A DNA stretch of 42,958 bases. Origin: Bacteroidales bacterium UBA1217. GTDB taxonomy: Bacteria > Bacteroidota > Bacteroidia > Bacteroidales > P3. Shown one piece after another: positions 24,237-32,164 of this stretch; position 1 is the first letter of the stretch, and every line of letters starts with the position of its first letter. Under the pieces are notes generated by a model. That model was not told the origin of the DNA and did no database searches. It worked only from the letters and a program-made list of their open reading frames with translations. The stretch is taken from positions 2,923 to 45,880 of the forward strand of contig DBXH01000009.1 of the NCBI GenBank assembly GCA_002309335.1, read 5' to 3'. The position numbers were made by a program, and so were the translations under genes.

Positions 24237-24404
24237 ATGGCTTACAAGATCACTGACGTATGCGTTGCTTGCGGTACCTGCATTGGCGAGTGCCCTGTTG
24301 GAGCAATTTCCGAAGGCGACATCTACAAAATTGACGAGAACGCTTGCGCAAGCTGCGGCACCTGCGCTGATGCTTGCCCGACTGGCGCTATCGTTGAGGC
24401 ATAA
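24237..24404 (+). CDS. 2[4Fe-4S] ferredoxin, 55 residues
   Basis: An ATG frame of 55 codons encodes two cluster motifs, CVACGTCIGECP and CASCGTCADACP, each CxxCxxCxxxCP, in the arrangement of clostridial-type bacterial ferredoxins. All eight cysteines are present. The family carries electrons for anaerobic enzymes such as pyruvate:ferredoxin oxidoreductase. The gene has its own promoter and terminator. It is shorter than common ORF-length cutoffs and an antisense frame spans it, so it is easy to miss. Confidence 0.95.
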   Translation: MAYKITDVCVACGTCIGECPVGAISEGDIYKIDENACASCGTCADACPTGAIVEA

Positions 24405-24425
24405 TCGTTTGCTGAACCGATTAAT

Positions 24426-24462
24426 AAGAGGATGCGACGCCAAGGCGAAGCATCCTCTTTAT
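24426..24462 (+). terminator. Terminator after the ferredoxin gene
   Basis: AAGAGGATGC pairs with its complement at 24450-24459; the 14-base loop contains a second small CGCC/GGCG hairpin. A short T run follows. Confidence 0.8.
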
Positions 24463-24503
24463 TGTTGATGATGAGTGATTGGAGAAACTTTTAAACCCAC
24501 AAT

Positions 24504-25778
24504 ATGATACAACTTCAATACATAAAAGAAAACCGCGACGAGTGTATCGAGCGACTCAAAATAAAGAATGTCGCCGATGTGGAAGCACGTATTGACGAGA
24601 TAATTGCACTTGACGAACGCCGCCGTTCGCTACAGCAGCGTAGCGATGCTGTAAAAGCAGAGCAGAACGCTATCGCCAAGGAGATTGGAATGCTATTCAA
24701 ACAAGGCAAACGCGACGAAGCAGAAGTCAAGAAGACCCGCACCGCCGAACTGAAAGGCGAAGAGAAGCAACTAGCTGACGAGATGAACGCTGTTGAACAG
24801 GAGTTGAACACAAAACTCATTTCGCTGCCCAACACTCCTCATATCAGCGTTCCTAAAGGCAAGTCGGCTGACGACAATCTTGAGGTTGGACGTTTCGGCA
24901 CGATGCCCGAACTTAGCGACAACGCATTGCCCCACTGGGATTTGTGTGCAAAATACGATCTTGTTGATTTTGAACTTGGCAACAAGATCACTGGAGCCGG
25001 ATTCCCTGTCTACAAAGGCAAAGGTGCCCGCCTGCAGCGTGCCCTCATCAATTTCTTCCTCAACAGCGCCGCCGATGCCGGATATACTGAAATTCAGCCA
25101 CCGCTGATGGTCAACGAGGCTTCCGGACTTGGCACCGGCCAGTTGCCCGACAAAGAGGGACAGATGTATGCCATTCCGCTCGACGGATTCTATATGATTC
25201 CCACCGCTGAGGTACCTATCACCAACATTTACCGCAACGTGATTGTCAGCGCCGACCAGTTCCCCATCAAGCACGCCGGATATAGCGAGTGTTTCCGCCG
25301 TGAAGCCGGCAGCTATGGCAAGGATGTGCGCGGCTTGAACCGTCTGCACGAGTTCAGCAAGGTGGAAATCGTTGTTATTGAACACCCAGACCGCAGCTAC
25401 GAGCGCCTTGAGGAGATGAAGAAACACGTTGGTGGACTTCTCGACAAACTAGGACTTCCCTACCGCATTCTGAAACTCTGTGGTGGCGACATCAGCTTCA
25501 CCTCGGCAATGACCTTCGACTTCGAGGTGTGGAGCGCCGCACAGAAGCGCTGGCTCGAGGTCAGCTCAGTATCGAACTTCGAAGCATTCCAGGCTAACCG
25601 TATGAAACTGCGCTTCAAAGATGAGAACGGCAAGACGCGCCTCTGCCACACCCTAAACGGCAGCGCACTAGCTTTGCCGCGCATAGTCGCAGCCCTGCTC
25701 GAAAATAACCAGACTACTGACGGTATCACGATGCCCGAGTGCCTGAGACCCTATCTGGGATTTGACAAGATTGCCTAA
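24504..25778 (+). CDS. serS: Seryl-tRNA synthetase
   Basis: The 424-residue class II synthetase charges tRNA-Ser and tRNA-Sec with serine. The N-terminal long antiparallel coiled coil that binds the tRNA variable arm covers about residues 30-105 (rich in Glu/Lys/Arg). The catalytic domain has TAEVPITN, motif 2 ECFRREAGSYGKD and motif 3 with NGSALALPR. Length is standard. It has no dedicated promoter that I can recognise and may use readthrough from the ferredoxin unit or a weak one. A very strong bidirectional terminator follows. Confidence 0.96.
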   Translation: MIQLQYIKENRDECIERLKIKNVADVEARIDEIIALDERRRSLQQRSDAVKAEQNAIAKEIGMLFKQGKRDEAEVKKTRTAELKGEEKQLADEMNAVEQELNTKLISLPNTPHISVPKGKSADDNLEVGRFGTMPELSDNALPHWDLCAKYDLVDFELGNKITGAGFPVYKGKGARLQRALINFFLNSAADAGYTEIQPPLMVNEASGLGTGQLPDKEGQMYAIPLDGFYMIPTAEVPITNIYRNVIVSADQFPIKHAGYSECFRREAGSYGKDVRGLNRLHEFSKVEIVVIEHPDRSYERLEEMKKHVGGLLDKLGLPYRILKLCGGDISFTSAMTFDFEVWSAAQKRWLEVSSVSNFEAFQANRMKLRFKDENGKTRLCHTLNGSALALPRIVAALLENNQTTDGITMPECLRPYLGFDKIA

Positions 25779-25794
25779 CCCAATTGGACAATAC

Positions 25795-25835
25795 AAACAA
25801 TCAAGGGTGCAACAGCGTTGCACCCTTGATTGTTT
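25795..25835. terminator. Bidirectional terminator, 19-base-pair perfect stem
   Basis: The arms 25795-25813 and 25817-25835 are perfectly complementary with a 3-base loop. It lies between convergent serS and the charged-repeat protein gene. Confidence 0.9.
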
Positions 25836-25864
25836 ATTATAATACAGTTTGTTTATTTTCCTTT

Positions 25865-27196
25865 CTATGCGGCTTTGCGTTCTTTCTCAGCTTGTTTCTC
25901 GGCAGCCTTGCGTTCCTTTTCAGCCTGCTTTTCAGCGGCTTTGCGTTCTTTTTCGGCCTTTTTCTCGGCTGCCACACGCTCCTTCTCTGCTCTCTTTTCG
26001 GCATTCAGGCGCTCCTTTTCAGCCTTTTCAATAGCTTTGCGTTCCTCGGCAGCAGCCTTGCGTTCCTCCTTGGTCATATTCTTCTCGGCCTCTTTTGCGC
26101 GGGCTTTCTGGGCCTTCATTTCCTCTTGCTGACGAGCCTTTTCCTCTTTAGCTGCCTGTTTTTCAGCAGCAGCACGTTCTTTATCGGCCTTGTTGTCAAT
26201 TGACTTGTCTGATTTCTTTGTTGGCTTGGAGGCGGCTGCGGTTGATTTCTTTTGCGGCTTGGAGGCTGATTCCTTAACTTCTTTGTGATAAGTTAGGGTG
26301 CGGAGAGCGGCATTGTTGAAAACGCCATCCTCGAACTGCAGGCGAACGGTCCAGTTGCTCATACTATCATAAACATAGTCAAAGGTGTAGACAATAGTAC
26401 CATAGGGTCTTTCAACAGTCATCTTTACGCAATCGCCAAATTCGTTATTCTCGTAAGAATAGGTCTCATCGGCAGCTTTGGCGTGGACGGTTTTCTTGGT
26501 CAGGAAGCCACGATTGTCATAATTGTAAGTGATGTTCGAGATCTGCTTTTCGCCCGATGAGTAATCGACGACTTTCTCGCTGACAAGCAGGTTCTTATGG
26601 TTATACTTATACTCACACACTTTTGCGGGAAGGCTGTCGACATAGTAGTAGCTCGAATTGAGTACGAGTCCGTCCTCGCTGAGTTCCTGACGGCATTTGA
26701 GGTCGAAGGGATAGCTGTTGGTGTAGGGAGTAGTATTCAGGTCTGCCTTAGCGAGGTTGATATTGGGGCTGTAGTCGTGGGCTTCGGCATAGACGTTGAT
26801 GTCGGCGAAATTGCCATTGTATTTGGCTTCAACCTTATAGCCTTCGCCCAGGAATGTTGTAAGTAGGCCGTTGGGGGCGTAGGTGCAGCGGGTGGTCTTG
26901 CCTTGCTTGCCTTGATGGGTGTAGGTGATGGTGAGCATACGACCGGCAGGGTTGAAAGTCACGATGCGGCCATTGTCCTCGCGCAAAATGCTGCGGAGAT
27001 CCTTGATAAACCATTTGCGTTCAGGCCAATCCTCGCGAAAATAGTCTTTGCGAAGCAAAATATCCTCGTCCATAGAGGCCACATTGCCGCGAAGACCCAT
27101 CTGCCCGCGGTCCATACGGAGGTTTACGATATCCTGCGCCTTTAGAGGAGCAATCGCGCAAAGCGCTATAATAGTGAGCAATAAGATTTTTTTCAT
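25865..27196 (-). CDS. Secreted protein with beta-rich domain and C-terminal 11-residue charged helical repeat
   Basis: The 443-residue protein has a signal peptide (ending PLKAQ), then a beta-rich domain (about 25-305) with YD/RHS-like strands (for example YNYDNRGFL, YSYENNEFGD, TYTHQGKQG) of the type in Bacteroidales cell-surface proteins. From about residue 330 the sequence becomes almost only Lys, Glu, Ala and Arg. The last 45 residues are four 11-residue units close to AEKQAEKERKA plus a final Ala. Such an E/R/K pattern favours a long single alpha helix or a hendecad coiled coil. Two units with identical residues differ at eight synonymous positions, so the repeat is kept at protein level. 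Function unknown. Confidence 0.8.
   Translation of the reverse strand: MKKILLLTIIALCAIAPLKAQDIVNLRMDRGQMGLRGNVASMDEDILLRKDYFREDWPERKWFIKDLRSILREDNGRIVTFNPAGRMLTITYTHQGKQGKTTRCTYAPNGLLTTFLGEGYKVEAKYNGNFADINVYAEAHDYSPNINLAKADLNTTPYTNSYPFDLKCRQELSEDGLVLNSSYYYVDSLPAKVCEYKYNHKNLLVSEKVVDYSSGEKQISNITYNYDNRGFLTKKTVHAKAADETYSYENNEFGDCVKMTVERPYGTIVYTFDYVYDSMSNWTVRLQFEDGVFNNAALRTLTYHKEVKESASKPQKKSTAAASKPTKKSDKSIDNKADKERAAAEKQAAKEEKARQQEEMKAQKARAKEAEKNMTKEERKAAAEERKAIEKAEKERLNAEKRAEKERVAAEKKAEKERKAAEKQAEKERKAAEKQAEKERKAA
25871..26002 (-). repeat. Four tandem 33-base units (11-residue charged repeat)
   Basis: Four consecutive units encode variants of AEKQAEKERKA at the very end of the gene, just before the stop. 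Confidence 0.85.
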
Positions 27197-27222
27197 AATA
27201 AAAAAACATATTTTTTGCGATG

Positions 27223-27230
27223 CAAAGATA
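27223..27230 (-). promoter_or_regulatory. -7 promoter box of the charged-repeat protein gene
   Basis: The minus strand reads TATCTTTG, an exact match, 26 bases before the ATG. Confidence 0.7.
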
Positions 27231-27342
27231 CGAAAAAAAAGGGAATGGAGATAAAATGTTATTTTTATTGTTTTGGGAACTGTTATTGGTAATCAGCAAA
27301 AACAATAGACAATAATCTTATATACCGATAGTTGCATTATGA

Positions 27343-27393
27343 TACGCATAAAATATGCGTAAACCCAGAATTAACCCAGAACTAACCCAGAGG
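27343..27393. promoter_or_regulatory. Composite operator-like array: palindrome plus three phased direct repeats
   Basis: TACGCATA-AAA-TATGCGTA (27343-27361) abuts three copies of AACCCAGA starting at 27362, 27373 and 27384, an exact 11-base period close to one DNA turn. The array lies 70-120 bases upstream of a consensus -7 box (27463). Confidence 0.5.
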
Positions 27394-27462
27394 CATACCT
27401 ATGGCAACGCTAATCAAATTTAAGTTTTTTTTAGAATATTTCTTCACTCCGATTTTTTTTTG

Positions 27463-27470
27463 TAAATTTG
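27463..27470 (+). promoter_or_regulatory. Upstream -7 box, followed by a hairpin at 27483-27501
   Basis: TAAATTTG is an exact TAnnTTTG match. A perfect TCACCATTA/TAATGGTGA hairpin starts 13 bases later, near the 5' end of the predicted transcript. Confidence 0.5.
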
Positions 27471-27595
27471 CATCGTTAAATATCACCATTATTAATGGTG
27501 AAAGAGATTATTAGCCTTTGTTTTTATGGCGGTTTTTGCTATCGATGTGTATACAATTTTTTTAAAGAAACAGGTTCTATATTTAATTTATTTTG

Positions 27596-27603
27596 TATTT
27601 TTG
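27596..27603 (+). promoter_or_regulatory. Proximal -7 box of the HerA-like ATPase gene
   Basis: TATTTTTG is an exact match, 31 bases before the ATG at 27635. Confidence 0.62.
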
Positions 27604-27634
27604 CAGTTTGAATTTGAAATAAAAAACACACAAT

Positions 27635-29209
27635 ATGTACGACAATGAACGGGGGCTCTATATAGCCCATTGCACAGAGGGGAACCTCGCAATTAATGGT
27701 AAAATGGCTAACCGCCACGGACTTATAGCCGGTGCCACGGGTACTGGCAAAACCGTGACGCTGCAGGTGATGGCGGAGACTTTCTGTCAGGCAGGAGTGC
27801 CCTGTTTTATGGCCGATATGAAAGGCGACCTAAGCGGAATAAGCAAGGCTGGAGCGATGAGTGGATTTATTGAGAAACGTAAAGGCGAATTTGGTATTGA
27901 GGATCCTCAGTTTCAAGGATGCCCAGTGAGGTTCTATGACGTTTTTGGCGAGCAAGGCCATCCTATCCGCGCCACCATATCGCAGATGGGTCCTCAACTG
28001 CTGTCACGACTGCTGGGTTTGAACGACACACAAGACGGAGTCCTAAATATTGTCTTCAAAATAGCAGATGAGAAAGGTCTGCTTATACTGGACCTCAAGG
28101 ATTTGCGTTCAATGCTAGACTTTGTGTCAAAGCACGCCAAAGAGTATACCACAAAATACGGCAACATATCGTCGGCAACAGTCGGAGCCATTCAGCGTGC
28201 ATTGTTGCAGCTTGAGAATCAGGGTGCGAACCAATTTTTCGGTGAACCCTCGTTTGACATCCACGACCTCCTGGCCACCGAGGGCGGCAAAGGTGTGATG
28301 AGCGTGCTGGCTGCCGACAAACTGATGATGCAGCCAAAACTATACAGCACATTCCTGCTGTGGCTCATCTCAGAGCTCTACTCCACCCTGCCCGAAGTTG
28401 GCGACCAAGATTTGCCAAAACTAGTATTCTTCTTTGACGAGGCGCATATGCTGTTTGAAGACACATCCAAAGCACTGACAGACAAGATTGAGCAGGTAAT
28501 CCGCCTGATACGCAGCAAGGGCGTTGGCATCTACTTTATAAGCCAACTGCCCACCGACATTCCAGACAATATTCTGGGACAGCTTGGCAACCGTGTGCAA
28601 CACGCCTTGCGTGCCTATACGCCACGCGACCAAAAGGCTGTAAAAGTAGCCGCTGAGACCTTCCGCGCCAACCCATCCTTCAAGACAGAAGAAGCCATCA
28701 CCACCCTAGAGACCGGTGAGGCACTGGTCAGTTTTCTTGACGAGAAGGGCGCTCCCCACATAGTTCAAAAGGCAAAGGTGCTGTTCCCTCTGTCGCAAAT
28801 TGGAGCCATCAGCGAGGCTGAGCGACGTGATGTAATGAACCGCAGCGCAATAGGTCACAAATACGACCAGATGATTGACCGCGAAAGTGCTTACGAGATT
28901 TTGATGGCCGAGGAAGAGAGCCTGCCAGCCGAAAGCGATGAATCAAAACCCGCCAAAAATGAGAAAGAAGGTAAAGGCGATAAAAAGAAGCAAGGGCTGT
29001 TGAGCAAAGTACTAAAAGCCATATTGACCGCTGTCACCGCCACACTTGGCACCATAGTTGGAAGTGCTGCAAGCGATGCTATAAGCGGCAAAAAAACCAA
29101 AAAGAAAACCTCGGCCGGCCAACGCATAGTAAAGAACAGCACATCAGCCGCAACACGCACAATAACAAGAGAATTGACAAGAGACATTTTAGGCAATTTA
29201 ATAAAGTAA
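27635..29209 (+). CDS. HerA-like ATPase of the DUF853 (YjgR) family
   Basis: The 524-residue protein has Walker A GATGTGKT (33-40) and Walker B LVFFFDEAH (Asp268, Glu269), with the family-specific segments GLIAGATGTGK, CFMADMKGDLSG and IYFISQLPTDIPD. The C-terminal tail (about 425-524) is Lys/Glu-rich, then hydrophobic-Ala rich, then basic. DUF853 proteins are AAA-superfamily motor ATPases close to HerA/VirB4; the cellular role is not established. No NurA-like nuclease gene is adjacent, so this is not a typical HerA-NurA pair. It is a single gene with two possible promoters. Confidence 0.9.
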   Translation: MYDNERGLYIAHCTEGNLAINGKMANRHGLIAGATGTGKTVTLQVMAETFCQAGVPCFMADMKGDLSGISKAGAMSGFIEKRKGEFGIEDPQFQGCPVRFYDVFGEQGHPIRATISQMGPQLLSRLLGLNDTQDGVLNIVFKIADEKGLLILDLKDLRSMLDFVSKHAKEYTTKYGNISSATVGAIQRALLQLENQGANQFFGEPSFDIHDLLATEGGKGVMSVLAADKLMMQPKLYSTFLLWLISELYSTLPEVGDQDLPKLVFFFDEAHMLFEDTSKALTDKIEQVIRLIRSKGVGIYFISQLPTDIPDNILGQLGNRVQHALRAYTPRDQKAVKVAAETFRANPSFKTEEAITTLETGEALVSFLDEKGAPHIVQKAKVLFPLSQIGAISEAERRDVMNRSAIGHKYDQMIDRESAYEILMAEEESLPAESDESKPAKNEKEGKGDKKKQGLLSKVLKAILTAVTATLGTIVGSAASDAISGKKTKKKTSAGQRIVKNSTSAATRTITRELTRDILGNLIK

Positions 29210-29342
29210 TCAAATGGGGTGTTATAAAAGTTCGAGAAATTAATAGCGCTAGACGTTAAAAGACTAATGTTACCAATCTTTCAAACCTTTTTAAATTCCA
29301 CTATAACATTTTAAATCTTTAAAACCCTTTTAAAATTAAATA

Positions 29343-29933
29343 ATGAAGAAACACGCAACACTTTGGATTATTCTCGGCATCATTGCCGTGATAGTTGTCT
29401 GGGCCATCAGCGCCAACAACAAAATGATAACCAAACAGGAAAACGTCAACGACAAATGGGGCAACGTACAATCGGACTACCAGCGTCGTAAAGATCTCGT
29501 CGAGCAAGCCATAAACGTGGTGAAAGGCGCCGGTAATTATGAGTCGGGGACCCTTGAGGCTGTCATCAAGGCCCGTAACAACGCTCCGCAACTCGACGCT
29601 AACGACCTGAGCGAGGAGAACATTGCCAAATTCCAAGCCGCCTACGACAAGATGGCACAGGAGATGACACGCGCCATCAATGTGACCGTAGAGCGCTATC
29701 CCGAACTGACAGCGACTAAGAACTATCAAGAATTCCAAGCCCAAATAGAAGGCTGCGAGAACAGAATCAATATCTCGCGCAAGGAGTTCAACGAGGCTGT
29801 ACGCGAATACAACACAATGATACGCCGTTTCCCTAACAGCATAATTGCCGGTATGTTTGGCCACGAAAAGAAAGGCTACTTCCAGGCATCGGAAGGTGCA
29901 GAAGAAGCACCGTCAACAGAAGCCCTGCTTTGA
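29343..29933 (+). CDS. lemA: LemA family protein
   Basis: The 196-residue protein has an N-terminal membrane anchor (about 6-25), then the helical LemA domain with the patterns NVQSDYQRRKDLV, TKNYQEFQAQIEGCENRI, EFNEAVREYNTMIRRFP and NSIIAGMFG. The segment RRFPNSIIAGMFG is close to the family signature. LemA proteins are membrane-anchored with an outward helical domain, and their biochemical role is unclear. They often precede TPM-domain genes, as here (8 bases downstream). Confidence 0.93.
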   Translation: MKKHATLWIILGIIAVIVVWAISANNKMITKQENVNDKWGNVQSDYQRRKDLVEQAINVVKGAGNYESGTLEAVIKARNNAPQLDANDLSEENIAKFQAAYDKMAQEMTRAINVTVERYPELTATKNYQEFQAQIEGCENRINISRKEFNEAVREYNTMIRRFPNSIIAGMFGHEKKGYFQASEGAEEAPSTEALL

Positions 29934-29941
29934 ATTGAAAA

Positions 29942-30778
29942 TTGAAATTGAATTTGATTAGAAAATCGATTATAAGCCTATGCTTTATCTGGCTGCTGAT
30001 AAATCTTATCAGCACATGTCCATTGTATGCCCAAAACACCTACGATGAATTCGGCTGGTTGCCAGAGAAGGAAAATCACCTTGTCTACGATTATTACGGC
30101 ATTCTGGATACAGAGCAGAAAAACACGCTTGAGACACGGCTGCTAGCCTTTAACGACAGCACATCGAACCAGATAGTGATAATGGTGACACCCGGATTTG
30201 GCGGCCGCGACATATCGTCGTTCGCCATTGAGGTGGGCCGTGAATGGGGCATTGGACAAGAAAAGATGAACAACGGCGTCATTATCGTAGTCAAGCCTAA
30301 AGACCAACACGCCAACGGACAAGTAGAGATTGCTACAGGTAAAGGCTTGGAGGGTGCGCTACCTGACATATTCTGCAAGCGCATCATCGAAGACGAGATG
30401 ATACCCCATTTCCGCGACAATGACTACTATGGAGGCATTGTTGCTGCACTCGATGTAATACTGCCCGTATGCTCTGGTGAATACAGTTATGACAAATACA
30501 AGAAAGACAACGATGTAAATCCGCTTGTTGTTCTTATTGTTTTCATCCTAGGCGCTGCGTTGTTCTGCTGGGTAGTGTACAAACTCGACAAAATGTCGGG
30601 CGGCAACGGCTTTTCCGGCGGCAACTATACGGGCGGAACATTCTCAGGCAACACCTACAGCGGCGGTCATACCCGCGTAGGCGGCTGGGGCGGAGGTTCG
30701 TTTGGAGGCAGCAGCGGAGGCTTTGGCGGCTTTGGCGGTGGCAGCTTCGGAGGTGGCGGTGCCAGAGGCAGTTGGTAG
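29942..30778 (+). CDS. TPM-domain (YgcG-like) membrane protein
   Basis: The 278-residue protein has a signal peptide ending CPLYAQ, a TPM domain (about 47-175; VYDYYGILD, QIVIMVTPGF, NNGVIIVV, GKGLEGALPD), a membrane segment (about 200-218) and a Gly/Ser-rich tail (GGGSFGGGGARGSW) typical of the family. There is no in-frame ATG at the N terminus, so a TTG at 29942 (or the TTGs just after it) is the probable start. It pairs with lemA in one operon. The TPM domain is linked to phosphatase activity and photosystem assembly in other lineages; the bacterial role is unknown. Confidence 0.85.
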   Translation: MKLNLIRKSIISLCFIWLLINLISTCPLYAQNTYDEFGWLPEKENHLVYDYYGILDTEQKNTLETRLLAFNDSTSNQIVIMVTPGFGGRDISSFAIEVGREWGIGQEKMNNGVIIVVKPKDQHANGQVEIATGKGLEGALPDIFCKRIIEDEMIPHFRDNDYYGGIVAALDVILPVCSGEYSYDKYKKDNDVNPLVVLIVFILGAALFCWVVYKLDKMSGGNGFSGGNYTGGTFSGNTYSGGHTRVGGWGGGSFGGSSGGFGGFGGGSFGGGGARGSW

Positions 30779-30820
30779 TCTTATCAACAATTGTTGAAAA
30801 ATAATTAAAACTTTAATGTT

Positions 30821-30856
30821 TCCGACTGCAAAAATAGGTTTAATTTTGCAGTCGGA
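30821..30856 (+). terminator. Terminator of lemA-TPM overlapping the dnaN promoter
   Basis: TCCGACTGCAAAA (30821-30833) and its perfect complement (30844-30856) form a 13-base-pair stem with a 10-base loop, followed by a short T run. The 3' arm contains most of the dnaN -7 box. Confidence 0.65.
30841..30848 (+). promoter_or_regulatory. -7 promoter box of dnaN
   Basis: TAATTTTG is an exact TAnnTTTG match, 47 bases before the ATG, lying inside the loop and 3' arm of the preceding hairpin. Confidence 0.65.
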
Positions 30857-30895
30857 ATTCTTTTAATATATCACGCGAAAAAAATACATAACAAT

Positions 30896-32041
30896 ATGAG
30901 ATTCATAATTAATAGCCAGTTATTCCTCAAGCACCTGAGTGCATTGAGCGGAGTCATTTCGAACAACAATACAGTACCTATCATTTCGTGCTTCCATATG
31001 CATCTGGAAGATAACGTACTGACCGTAAAAGCAACCGATTTGGAGACCACTATGGTAAGCCGCATTGAACTTGAGAACGCCCGTATTGACGGTATTGACA
31101 GTATTGCCGTACCCGCCAAACTGCTGCTTGATATGCTCAAATCGCTTGACGATGTGCCTCTGAACTTTGCCGTTGATGCCAGCAACTACAGCATCGAGAT
31201 TAGTTCGGGTGAAGGCAAATACAACCTTGCCGGCCAAAACGCAGAGACGTTCCCCACTATGCCCGAAATGAAAGAGACCGTACAGACCTCAATGCCGGCA
31301 TCGGTACTTGTCAACGCCATAAACAAGACCGCCTTTGCCGCCTCGACCGACGAAATGCGCCAGCAGATGTCGGGCATTTTCTGCGAATTGACCCCCGAGA
31401 ACGTCACATTCGTGGCCACCGATGCCCATAAACTGGTACGCTACCGCCGCAACGACATCCACAGCGACGACAGTGCCAGCTTCATTCTGCCACGCAAGCC
31501 TATTATGCTTGTAAAGAACATTTTGAGCGGCAACAAGGAAGAGTTTGATGTCACCATTGATTACAACAACACCAATGTCTTTTTCACATTTGACAATTTC
31601 TTGATTATCTGCCGCCTTGTTGACGGCAAATACCCCAATTACGAGGCCGCCATTCCGAAAGAAAATCCCAACAAACTTACCATTGACCGCGTTACGTTTA
31701 TCAACACACTGAAACGCGTCAGTTTGTTTGCCAATCAGTCGACCCACCAGGTACGTCTGAGTATCAAGGAGCGTGAGCTGGAGATTTCGTCCGAAGACCT
31801 TGAGTTCTCAAACAAAGCCCACGAGACAATCCCCTGCAGCTACGAAGGCGAGCCGATGGAGATAGGTTTCAATGCCAAGTTCCTGACGGAGATGATTACT
31901 AACCTCGACACCGAGCAGGTGCTGATGGAACTCTCGCACCCCAGCCGCGCCGGCATACTTTTCCCAATCAACGACAGTGAAGAGGCTAAGGGCGAGGATA
32001 TTCTGATGCTTGTAATGCCCGTAATGCTCTCAAATCTCTAA
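30896..32041 (+). CDS. dnaN: DNA polymerase III sliding clamp (beta subunit)
   Basis: The 381-residue protein forms the dimeric ring that tethers the replicative polymerase to DNA. The three-domain clamp architecture is visible: domain boundaries near residues 120 and 240, FAASTDEMRQQMSGI and ATDAHKLVRY in the second domain and DGKYPNYEAAIP at the domain 2-3 link. The C terminus (LVMPVMLSNL) has the hydrophobic end that lines the partner-binding cleft. Length is standard for the phylum. It is not next to dnaA or gyrB. Confidence 0.96.
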   Translation: MRFIINSQLFLKHLSALSGVISNNNTVPIISCFHMHLEDNVLTVKATDLETTMVSRIELENARIDGIDSIAVPAKLLLDMLKSLDDVPLNFAVDASNYSIEISSGEGKYNLAGQNAETFPTMPEMKETVQTSMPASVLVNAINKTAFAASTDEMRQQMSGIFCELTPENVTFVATDAHKLVRYRRNDIHSDDSASFILPRKPIMLVKNILSGNKEEFDVTIDYNNTNVFFTFDNFLIICRLVDGKYPNYEAAIPKENPNKLTIDRVTFINTLKRVSLFANQSTHQVRLSIKERELEISSEDLEFSNKAHETIPCSYEGEPMEIGFNAKFLTEMITNLDTEQVLMELSHPSRAGILFPINDSEEAKGEDILMLVMPVMLSNL

Positions 32042-32084
32042 GGCTTTAATAACCCAATATACACACTTGCATCTTCTTTCTGTG

Positions 32085-32116
32085 AAAATGCCCGCGACAA
32101 TTCGTGGGCATTTTTT
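32085..32116 (+). terminator. Terminator after dnaN
   Basis: AAAATGCCCGCGA pairs with TCGTGGGCATTTT (one G-U pair), with a four-base loop and a T run. Confidence 0.88.
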
Positions 32117-32148
32117 ATAGAAAAAACTATTATTCAAATTTTTTTTCG

Positions 32149-32156
32149 TAATTTTG
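32149..32156 (+). promoter_or_regulatory. -7 promoter box of ftsX
   Basis: TAATTTTG is an exact match ending eight bases before the ftsX ATG, which predicts a leader of only a few bases. Confidence 0.6.
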
Positions 32157-32164
32157 CACTCGCT

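Larger units (their letters stand above)
27197..27634. other. 438-base intergenic region with palindromes, phased direct repeats and promoters
   Basis: The region holds the minus-strand promoter of the charged-repeat protein, an 8-3-8 palindrome at 27343-27361, three 11-base direct repeats at 27362-27393, two plus-strand -7 boxes (27463 and 27596) and a perfect hairpin at 27483-27501. A 40-codon frame at 27526-27648 is AT-rich and overlaps the next gene start, so I do not call it. Confidence 0.6.

Noticed and set aside
25784..26203. Plus-strand frames of Phe, Leu and Ser runs
   Set aside because: They are antisense to the Lys/Glu/Ala repeats of the charged-repeat protein.
27526..27648. 40-codon frame upstream of the HerA-like ATPase
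   Set aside because: It is AT-rich with Phe/Tyr/Leu-dominated composition, spans the proximal promoter and overlaps the next gene start.
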